Shown here: one piece after another, positions 55,801 to 64,000 of the stretch | How the letters are laid out: the number at the start of each line of letters is the position of its first letter | Position numbering within the stretch: the first letter of the stretch is position 1 | Origin: Alnus glutinosa | Taxonomy: Eukaryota; Streptophyta; Magnoliopsida; Fagales; Betulaceae | Length of the DNA stretch: 64,000 bases | Assembly (NCBI RefSeq): GCF_958979055.1 | Contig: NC_084887.1 | Location: 33,334,620-33,398,619 of the forward strand | Direction: 5' to 3' | Notes under the pieces: model-generated | Told to the model about the DNA's origin: nothing | The model's database searches: none | The model's input: only the letters and a program-made list of their open reading frames with translations | Program-made: the position numbers and the translations under genes

Positions 55801-57374
55801 TTTCCAATAATGGAAGATGCTTTCTTTGCCTACATATATAGGAGTAATAAGGACCAATACCGCATGCAAGGACACTGGGGGTTTGTACGTTCCTCAATAA
55901 AGTGGAAAACCCATAGTTTCTTTAATTCCAAGCATGCACATATAGTCAATTAACTGTCATGTGTTTCTTTTTTCTTTTTTTCTTTTGGTTAACCACTGTC
56001 CTCCTCTTTTTCTGTCGTCAGTTAAAATATTTTGCAACAATATTCACATTTTTCATGGCCATTCAATTGGGAATAAAATTTAGAACAAAGGGACCTAAAG
56101 GTATTATCAAGAAGTTCTCTACAAAAATTCCCATCTGTAAGGAGATTCGGAGAATGAAATTCCTCCCATAAATTCATCAAATTAATGCAATTAACAGGGT
56201 ATAAGACTAGAATCAATAAGGACACAACTCAGTGTATGACTAAACTACATAGCGTCCTAGCCAAACCTTAGGCTTTAACCCACTGCATGATACCATTTCA
56301 CGTGTCTTCTTGCTCAGAATCAATTAGGACAGCTTAGTATAAGACTAAGCACTACCAAGACCTCAGGCCTTTTTCCTGTAGCAACGTGTAGTATTCCACT
56401 ACCAATTAGGAAGTTATAGACATACCCAACATTAGATGCTATCTAGAAAGTTCCAAATCATAATTCTGAAAGAACCACCGGCAATTTTGTGCTAAAGCAA
56501 GCAAGAGTGAAATCAAAAGAGACTAAAGAATTATGGATAGATGCATTTAAATAATGGTGACAAGAAACTGAAGAAAGACGCGATGGTAACCTGAGTGCAA
56601 TTTAGAGGATTCTTTTGTAACTCGGTGATAGATATTTCAATGTATTTATTTGAGTCAATTACAAGTTGAGCTTTGGCCTTTTCTCCCAAAACAACATATT
56701 TTGTCCCCTTGTCAGGCCCTGGAACAAAAGATCAAAAAACAGATTTTGCCCGTGAACTTTCACCTAGCTTATACCTAGCATATTAGGAGCGAAACAGGCA
56801 TCAAGCTAGAGCTGTTTCCATGAAGTACCAGAACTTAATTTGTGAAAAGCCTTGCTGATCTTTACTGAAGTAGAATTGATTCCGCCACATAGACCTTTGT
56901 CTGAGGATATGGTAATAATAACATTCTTCTTGACATCGACACCTAGCATTATATCAACAACAAAAACAGAGAAATATCATTAAAATCCTTGACTCTGTTT
57001 TTATGGAGCTCGCTTTTTAAGTTGTTTGGTGTCATTTGGGTTATGCCTAGATGGGTGAGAGAGTTGTTGGTGAATTGGGGAGGTCAGGAGGGGCAAGCCG
57101 GATACATATAAAGTACACAAGCGAAACACCTAGCTAAAGGAGAAAAAATAAACTGTGTATGAAGAGAAGATAGGACTGGCGAATGATGACTTACAAAAAA
57201 GTACTTTGGAGTATCGCCAAGAAGTGCAGTAAAAGCCTGCCATAGGCCACGAGAGTTTTCTGCTCTAGCCTGAACGGCTCGTAGCTTGGAATCTGCCACC
57301 AGCTTCATTGCTTTGGTAATTTTCTGAATGTTCATTCGATTTCTGACCGCAGTAAATAGTAGAGTCCATAATGG

Positions 57375-58135
57375 TGTGTTGGGGTATTGAATTTTGAGAA
57401 TTAGAATTGAATTTTAATTCTATTTACAAATATCGAGGTAAAAAATTGTGTTTGGGTGTTGAATTTTGAGATTGAAAAATATTATATTTTAATGGTAAGA
57501 AATGATTAAAAGTTTAAAAAGTTGTGTATAATGATTAGTATTTTGAAAAGTTGTGTGAAATAATAATTTAAATAATAATAATTTATTATATATTGATTAT
57601 TTAATTAAAAATAAATAAATAATTTTTTTTAAAAAAAAAAATTGAAATCAAAATTAAAAATTTTAAAAAAAAAAAAATGAAGCAAGGGGTGGCCGCGCGC
57701 CACCCCCAGAGGAGGTCGGGGGTGGCCGCGCGACCACCCCCAGTGGTCGGGGGAGGCCGCGCGGCCTCCCCCAAGGGTCGGGGGAGGCCGCACGGCTACC
57801 CCCAAGGGTCAGGGGTGGCCGCGCGGCCACCCCCAGTACTCGGGGGAGGCCGCGCGGCCTCCCCCAAGGGGGTGGCTGCCGGCTTTGTTTTTTTTTTTAA
57901 TTTCTTTTTTTTTTATTTAAATTATTAATATTAATTTCTTTTATTTTATATTGATTTAAATTATTAATATTAATATTAATATTTTTTTTAGTCAACTTTT
58001 TCTGCGCTGGGTCCCACCATTAATCTGAAAGACAGTCAAGTGGACTCAAAATTCGGGTCAAAATCCGGGTTTTTAGGCGGGTGGATGGGTTTTAGAAAAA
58101 ACCCGGATGAAATAATTATTCATTTTTAATGCCAA
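57375..58135. mobile_element. Non-autonomous element with CpG-rich hairpin array, inserted in ATP3 pseudogene
   Basis: The A/T-rich flanks enclose an array of G/C palindromes at 57685-57880, with units such as GGGGTGGCCGCGCGACCACC and GGGGGAGGCCGCGCGGCCTC, about eight half-units. Outer ends resemble PIF/Harbinger-type termini (ATGGTGTGTTGGGG on the left, ATAGTCTGTTTGGC on the right when reverse-complemented), but the match is weak and the boundaries are approximate. It lies between the first and second exon remnants of the gamma-subunit pseudogene. Confidence 0.45.
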
Positions 58136-59260
58136 ACAGACTATTAAGTATTTCTTGAACCAATAAAAATGTAAGTTCACTGTAACTTTGTTTAGGGATT
58201 TTCTGCCAACACTGTTGAAAATAGGGGAACAGGGTAGGGGTCCACAGCTGCAAACAAGGTAAGTCTCAATGGGAAAAACCCACTTCATATGATATCTTTG
58301 TCTTATTAATCGTCGGCCAACCGCCGCCACTTAGGAAAAGCAAGAGCTTCAGTGAGAGATGACCACTTGGGTCCACCAGAAAAATTAATTAAAGAGAAAA
58401 AAGGCATCTGCAGTAATAAATGAAGATACAAAAAAATAATAAGAAAGACAGACATATAAAAATGTAGTATTTTTCTTTTTACATGCATATATAAAAAAAA
58501 GAACAACTCTCTCTCTCTCCTAAGTTACAAAAAGTCCTTTTTTCCGGTGAATTTATCCTAACTTGATCGTCGGAGGAGGTGTTGCCGGGATACCCCCGAC
58601 GACCCTTTGTTTTGCAGAATCCTTGAAGAAACTTCATTTAACGTTTGTTCTTCCCGGAAGGTCCAAAGTCTGGTGTCAATCTGGGATCAACACGTTACCA
58701 AGCTAAAAATCCCTTTAACAATACTCACTGACTTGAGTTGAAATAAAACGAACCCCCTGTCCCCTGAGGAGGCAACTCCCTGTGAACCAAGGTGTCGGTC
58801 AGTTGTTTGAAAGGGCAAAACCAATCAGAAAAAGTTACACATAAGGCAAAATATGGAAAGTAAGTAGTTTAACAATAAAAGATTCAATGGGAGTTCAGTA
58901 TTGTTTTGTCTAAACTCCCAACTTAGATGACTAACATAGATTAACATAAGATTCCATCTGAGTCAAACATTGCTTTAATTATAATTCCAATAAGCTTTAG
59001 CTCAAACCCCCCAATAATAACGGGGTTGAGGGTGAGTTCTTGGGTTTAATACTCATCAAATGTTTGAAATTGCGGTTTTAATAACCATTCCTCCGCCCAT
59101 TCTTCGCTTGCCTCATCGCTAATACTACAAGAGACCCCATTGATACTCATTTTTCAGCCAATTTTCCGGAGTCTGCGCATTGTGAAGCACCACTAGAGAA
59201 CTCAAATTTCCATGTACACAGACACCGCGTACAATCTTATCTTCCTTTCTCTGGTTCTCT

Positions 59261-59292
59261 CTTCTTCTTCTTCTTCTTCTTCTTCTTCTTTT
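59261..59292. repeat. (CTT)n microsatellite
   Basis: About ten CTT triplets in a row. Confidence 0.95.
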
Positions 59293-59779
59293 CTTTTTTG
59301 GGTCAACAAATGGAATTGAAACTTTAAAACCCACCACTAAAATACCAATTAACTTAATTCAAACTGTCCAGATTTGAAGCGCTTAAACCGCCACTATAAT
59401 ATCAAGCTCCCTAAACCACAATTTAACACCCAAAAAAAAAAAAATTACAAAGCTAGCTATCATGTATTTTATCCTAATCACAGAACAAAACTATAGATTT
59501 TATTTAAAAAAACTTTACTCAGAAATTAAAGAGGAGCGAGCTGGAGCATTGATGGGATTGAAGGGGATCAGGGGCGTCGTAACAGAGACATCGCCATTTT
59601 CTGATTCAAAACCCTATAATTTGAAACGACGATTTCTGTTGGGATTGGATTTGAGGGTCTTTCCACAGACCTCGGCTACCGGTAAATGTGCGCGTTATGC
59701 CTTTTAGCAAACGTAAATTTGAGGGGCATTTTGGCAGAGCGGCATGCTGTTTCTTTGAGTACGTGTAAATGCGGTGAGC

Positions 59780-59784
59780 AAAAA
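59780..59784 (-). terminator. RNA polymerase III T-run downstream of tRNA-Pro
   Basis: On the minus strand TTTTT follows the tRNA body by about 14 bases, as expected for polymerase III termination. Confidence 0.6.
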
Positions 59785-59798
59785 GATTCAACCTCCAT

Positions 59799-59870
59799 GG
59801 GGCATTCCGAGAATTGAACTCGGGACCTCTCGCACCCTAAGCGAGAATCATACCACTAGACCAAATGCCC
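59799..59870 (-). tRNA. tRNA-Pro (AGG)
   Basis: The minus-strand sequence starts GGGCATTTGGTCTAGTGGTA (D arm with A box), has the anticodon stem TCTCGC/GCGAGA around the loop TTAGGGT (anticodon AGG), the T arm GGTTC-like GAGTTCAATTCTC (B box), and ends AATGCCC plus a discriminator base. The acceptor stem GGGCATT/AATGCCC pairs fully. At 72 bases without an intron, it looks like a functional nuclear tRNA-Pro gene. Confidence 0.95.
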
Positions 59871-60342
59871 AAGTCAACGTAACTATCCTTTTCAGCTATA
59901 ACTAGTCGTTATTCAAGTATATCATGTGTTTACTCGCAAAAAAAAAAAACAAAACAAGTATATCATATCATGTGCCTTAATCAATAAATCCTCTTCTTCG
60001 CCTTCTTGCGTCAACGAGAGTAACTTTTACCTTGAATTAAAGGATAAGGATACATTGCAAGTATTATTTGAATTGCTAGTAATTTAGATAGGTAATCTAA
60101 GACATTTTATATATGATTCATATATTCAAATGAATTTTGAACTGTTTGATCATTTATCTGAGCAAACAAATCTCATATGGAGATAGAATCTCTCACATTA
60201 CCTACTCAAATTGTTGTAGATCATAACCCTTAATTAAAGCTCCTAATTTTGAGGAATAAGATTTTTTTTTTAATTTTAAGTGAAATGAAAAATAACTAAT
60301 TTACTATCCAAATTTTATTTTGTTGCGATTAATGGCATATAT

Positions 60343-60509
60343 TGTAACACCATGGTCCCAGATTGGAAAGAGATGAATAGCTCACATAGAGTGAGTGGTT
60401 TATAAAGATACTCATGTGTGCTACCAATGGTAACGACCCAAGAAAAAACACTAGTCACATCTGTGCTATTACCCTAATTTCTGAATCGTTACAAATTGTA
60501 TCAGAGCCA
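60343..60509 (+). mobile_element. LTR plus primer-binding site of a TRIM-like LTR element (remnant)
   Basis: A 151-bp LTR runs from TGTAACACCATGG (60343) to ATCGTTACA (60493), with the inverted ends TGTAAC/GTTACA and a TATA-like TTTATAAAG. It is followed at once by TTGTATCAGAGCCA (about 60496-60509), which resembles the TGGTATCAGAGCC primer-binding site for initiator tRNA-Met. The very short LTR suggests a TRIM. I found no matching second LTR or coding part, so it is an incomplete fossil. Confidence 0.6.
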
Positions 60510-62350
60510 CCTAATAACGTCATGTTATGTAGTACTGGAGCACTGCATGACTTGGATGGGTTTGATATGTGTCACCCTCTTTGGAGCTCATGTTTTCTTC
60601 TTCCATCATTCCCTAAGTTTCAACAACACCTCCAATTTCTTTCTACCAGCTGTTTTTCGTTTTCAACTTTTCGTATCCCTATGATATCATTATGCGTTCT
60701 TGTTCTGGAAATCTTTCAGTTGGGTATTCCGCGCTTTTTGAATCTGTCTCTCCCTCAGACCCTCCCAAGCTCTCTCGGTCGATCGTCTCTCTCTGTCTCA
60801 GCGTCTCCCTCTCTCAAGCTCTCTGATCTCTCTCTCTCTGTCGATTATGTTTCTCTCTGTGACGTTTATAAGGAAGAAACGGAAGGGATGGGGAGTTCTG
60901 CATCTTGCAGGAGACGAAGACAACAAGAGAGAAGAAATGAAATGAATAAAAAAACAAAAGAAAAAAATTAAAATAATATTTTAATATTATAAGGAAAGAT
61001 AAAAGGAAGCTATTGTTGACTATATTTGTTTAGGAAAACAAAATGTAGTTTTGTTCTCACGTTTAGAGAAAAATGTTGGGTAACTGTTGGGATGAGAGAG
61101 AGAAAACAGTTTAAAGAGAGAAAATGAAGAAAGAGGAACTTAGAAAAAGACTGGTAACCTAACTTTTTAAGGGTTTGAAAAAACTTTCAGTCCTGTCCGT
61201 TGGTTTAAAGTATAGCATATCTACTTTTTCTTTTTCTTTTTTGGTTTTACATGAAAAGAAAGTACATCAGAAAAAGAAATTACAGCAACAGTGGCTAAAC
61301 AACCAAAAATTAAAATTAAGAACGAAAGTACACAGGAACAATACTTCTGAAGATGCGAGTCCTATAATTCATAACACGGATGCCAAAAAAGAGCCACCAA
61401 TAAAGGTGTTATTTTTTTTTTTGTTGGAACGTGTAACATGTGCTACATCTATTGCTAAACAAAGCCATAAGGCATTATAGAGATAGATAAGAGGTACAAA
61501 GAGACCCCTACATCTTAAGTCAGAATAAAGTTTAACTTTAAGCAGCTGCCTAAATAATACACAAAAATTATAAGGACACCCTTTTGAGCATCTCTTTATA
61601 ATTAAGCACACTCTCAAAAAGAAAGAGAGCTGATCCAGCTACCACAGTCAACAAATACTTCAATAAAATTTGTGCATTACAAAGACATACTGTAAAACAC
61701 AAAGAGACAAGAGAATAAATAAACAACCAAAAAAATAAATTTGCCAGCATCAAAGAAGAAGACCACTACCAACTGAGATAGCGCGTGCAGAGCACGCACC
61801 ATTCCCTTATGCTCCTTAAACAACAAATATCTACGGCCAAACTACCAACCACCACCGCTATGGTATGAAAAATATGGAGGACGCATGTAAGCCAAATTTA
61901 AAACTAGTAGAGAATACTTGTCGGTGATCGGTTGACCAAGTCCATGGCTTTTCCATAATTCCATGGTGGTTGATTCTAGATTGTGGTGCAAGTTAAAAAA
62001 ATAAATAAAATAAAGGTGATGGTGATATGAAGGATTTTGTATTTTATGTGCATTACACGGTAGCCCGTAGAAGATCCATTATGTAAGCAGTCGTGGTCAA
62101 TGTGGTTGAGCACGTGATTCCGTGAAGATGCGTTATTTAGTGCGTGCAATGCTGGTGCAAAATATAGGATATAGGATATGGGATACAAGGAATATTTAAT
62201 TGATGAACGTAAGAAATTTGATAAGACGCATATATATAATTATGATATTTGTCATTTAAATATATAAAAAATATATGTTTTTTTTATTAATATTATTAAA
62301 AAAGTATGTAAGAAGTACATACTATTAAAATAAAATGTGATTCTTATATG
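60510..62350. other. Intergenic DNA, no gene seen
   Basis: C/T-rich and A/T-rich sequence. Open frames at 60414-60971 and elsewhere cross the LTR remnant or are low-complexity, and none carries a recognisable domain. Confidence 0.45.
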
Positions 62351-62357
62351 TTAAGGG

Positions 62358-62736
62358 ACACGTGTCAATCTTATGTGCAGATTGTATGAAATTTCCTACA
62401 AACCGATTTGTAAGAAATTTATGTCCTTAATTGATATAAATTAGGAAGCATAAAGGAAATTATTATAGAGTGTATTTAGATAGGGAAACAAAAATTAGTT
62501 TTATTTTCTAAATTTAAGAAAAATCAAAAGAAAGTTACTGTGAATGCTCTAAGATTGACATGTGTTTTTTAACATGTGGGAAGCACATGTTGTTTCAATA
62601 GCATGTATATGCTTTTCAAATGCTTTTTTACTAGCATTAATAAGAAAACTTGGGCTTCTCACATTCTTAAAAGACACGTGTTACTTTTATATGTGGGTTG
62701 TAAAAAATTTATTACGAATCGATTTGTAAGAAATTT
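62358..62736. repeat. Two direct copies of a 64-bp dispersed repeat
   Basis: Copies at 62358-62420 and 62673-62736 share GACACGTGT, TTATRTG, GTATGAAATTTCCTACAAAC-type sequence and CGATTTGTAAGAAATTT. The same unit forms the two inverted arms of the element at 63448-63688. Confidence 0.6.
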
Positions 62737-62844
62737 TCAATCGATATTTGCTATTAAAAAGTTTAGAAGAGAGTAATGCTAAAAAGAAGATTAATGTTTT
62801 CATTGAGTCATCTCGAAATTGATGTGACTTTTAAAATCATCATT

Positions 62845-63180
62845 ATTAGAGTAATGCTATAGTTCTCTTTGTGTCCTCCCAAATGTTACATGACTTTTAA
62901 AATCATAATTGAATTTGACATTATCATTATTAGATTTTGATCAAACGGTGAGTTTAAGGGTGCGGTTGACATAGCGATTTTAAAGGTCAAACTGCGATTT
63001 TAAATATCAAAATACGATTTTGCCAAACTCTTAAATGCGTTTTTAAAAATAACGTTTTCAAATCGCACATTTTAAATCACTATTTTTTAAATTACACTTA
63101 TTGAAATCGTAAACTTAAACAGATCATAAAAGCCACGTGATATTTAGAATGACCCAAGAAGGATCCTCATTATACTCTCA
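62845..63180. mobile_element. MITE with a second MITE inserted in it
   Basis: The outer arms are GAGTAATGCTATAGTTCTCT, continuing CCCAAATGTTACATGACTTT, and (reverse-complemented right arm) GAGTATAATGAGGATCCTTC, continuing ATCACGTGGCTTTT. Inside, 62958-63125 is a short relative of the PIF/Harbinger-like MITE found at 28761-29075 (GGGTGCGGTTGAC; GATCTGTTTAAG at the other end; GCGATTTTAAA units). Relatives of the outer element begin near 15019 and 34873. Confidence 0.5.
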
Positions 63181-63288
63181 TTTTCAAATTATGATTTAAT
63201 AGTAATTTTAAAAGTCAATTTAATTTTAAAATGATTTAAAGAAAAACATGAATATTCTTTTACCATTAGTCTTGGAGGAAATGTAAGG

Positions 63289-63444
63289 GCATGTTTGGGT
63301 AACACTTGTTTTTTTTATTATATTTTATTATTTTTCAAAAACATGTTTTGATTGTTTTTTAGAAAAATATAAATTCTACTATAATTTTATCAAACTTTAT
63401 CTAATTTTGTCTTAGTTTTTTTAAATCATCCAAACATAATTTGA
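63289..63444. mobile_element. MITE-like element with GCATGTTTGGGT ends
   Basis: The left end is GGGCATGTTTGGGTAACACT. The right end, reverse-complemented, reads AATTATGTTTGGATGATTTA. It belongs with the copy at 43107-43223. Confidence 0.4.
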
Positions 63445-63447
63445 CAG

Positions 63448-63688
63448 AAATTTTCTACAAACCAGTTTGTAGGAAATTTCATACAATCTACATATAAGAA
63501 TGACATGTGTCCATTGACATATGAAAAATACATGTTATTTTAATAACACGTGCTTCTCACATACTTTTTTAATACTTTTTTAATAGTATTAATAAAAAAA
63601 ATATGTGTTTCTCATATGCTTAAATGACACGCTACTCTTATACGTGAATTGTATAAAATTTCTTACAAAATCGATTTAAAAAAAATTT
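63448..63688. mobile_element. Foldback MITE built from two inverted 64-bp arms
   Basis: The left arm (63448-63511, GTTTGTAGGAAATTTCATAC to GACATGTGTC) is the inverse of the right arm (63626-63688, GACACGCTAC to AATTTCTTACAAAATCGATT). The inverted similarity extends inward through CATATGA..AAYACATGTT strings. It is non-coding, about 240 bp. Confidence 0.55.
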
Positions 63689-64000
63689 ACCTCCGACATA
63701 ATTTTAAAAAATAAGTTTCATAGATATTGAAAACTTTAAATATAATAAAAAATAAAAAATAAAATAAAAAAAATTCGTGCACCAAAACAAACCACAACAG
63801 ATAAAGGATACAGAGTCGGCCACAACAAATAAAGGGGATGGAGTCGATTGACTTCTCGCCTAAATACATATAATGCATAGGTGCGCCACGTGCATTAAAT
63901 GCACGAAAACAACTTTTGGGGCAAAAGGTGGGGATCCGGAAATAGACCCATCAAAAAGTATTAATGAAAAGTTTGTCGAGCCATCGTCCCATGAAAAGAA

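Larger units (their letters stand above)
53406..59597 (-). pseudogene. ATP3: Decayed copy of mitochondrial ATP synthase gamma subunit gene
   Basis: Exon remnants on the minus strand follow the order of the F1 gamma subunit. 59597-59519: MAMSLLRR, then PLIPFNPINAPARSSLISE in another frame. 57347-57205: VRNRMNIQKITKAMKLVADS to GLWQAFTALLGDTP. 56942-56829: VDVKKNVIITISSDKGLCGG. 56718-56591: KYVVLGEKAKAQLV. 54614-54492: VSVLADDILKNVEYDALRI. 54360-54241: GDLGSYEIEGGETKAEMLQN. 53772-53649: [20 protein letters not shown]. 53475-53406: RQASITKELIEIISGASALW, then a stop. Lesions: a frameshift in the presequence exon; loss of the RSIST region and of KSVK after RNRM; visible sites at intron 1/2 that do not join in phase; AA where the acceptor AG is expected before exon 6; and about 2 extra bases in that exon. 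Introns are kept, so this is a duplicated gene rather than a retrocopy. Repeat DNA fills the gap between the first two remnants. Confidence 0.8.

Noticed and set aside
57677-57928. Ala/Pro/Arg/Gly-rich frame
   Set aside because: It is a by-product of the CpG palindrome array.
58500-58800. Possible LTR fragment (CTCCGACGATCAAGT-like strings on the minus strand)
   Set aside because: The strings resemble parts of plant LTRs, but no ends, primer site or duplication could be identified.
60414-60971. 185-codon frame at the right side
   Set aside because: It starts inside the LTR remnant and runs through C/T-rich low-complexity DNA; no homology is recognised.

Overview
The window is plant nuclear DNA, most likely from a woody rosid eudicot. 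It is AT-rich, has GT-AG introns and long intergenic stretches full of small transposon remnants. It carries single-copy plant gene families: RPK2, EXO70E2, RIK, SCPL25, CRR7 and an AFP/ninja gene. The exact species cannot be read from the sequence; a Fagales-like tree is only a guess.

Layout, left to right: an ABI5-binding-protein (AFP/ninja) gene on + (1.15-5.3 kb) behind a dense cluster of ABA-response-type ACGT elements. Next is an intronless RPK2-type LRR receptor kinase on - (6.5-10 kb). A two-exon plant protein of unknown function lies on - (12.8-14.1 kb). The chloroplast NDH assembly factor CRR7 on + (16.9-17.5 kb) converges on a three-exon small protein of unknown function on - (18.0-18.5 kb). 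A long gene-poor stretch (18.5-30 kb) holds microsatellites and several DNA transposons. The serine carboxypeptidase SCPL25 on + has eight exons (30.0-35.7 kb). A long-TIR foldback-like element at 36.3-37.4 kb is followed by EXO70E2 on + (39.3-41.2 kb). The twelve-exon KH-domain gene RIK on - (43.9-52.9 kb) has LTR fossils in its largest intron. A decayed intron-containing copy of the mitochondrial ATP synthase gamma gene on - follows (53.4-59.6 kb), then a tRNA-Pro(AGG) gene on - (59.8 kb). A repeat-rich right end with an LTR-retroelement remnant and nested MITEs closes the window.

The genes do not form a pathway; this is ordinary eukaryotic gene order. All exon joins given for CDS features were checked by hand for GT/AG sites and reading phase, except where stated.

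I see no convincing undescribed multi-gene system. The least ordinary material is (1) a set of elements that carry arrays of G/C-rich hairpin units such as GGGTGGCCGGACCACCCC, two of them with 9-bp target-site duplications of Mutator type; (2) a hAT element with an exact 8-bp duplication and a PIF/Harbinger-type MITE nested inside it; (3) a 14-bp LINE-tail insertion with a 19-bp duplication; (4) the ATP synthase gamma pseudogene; and (5) two conserved-looking plant proteins of unknown function.
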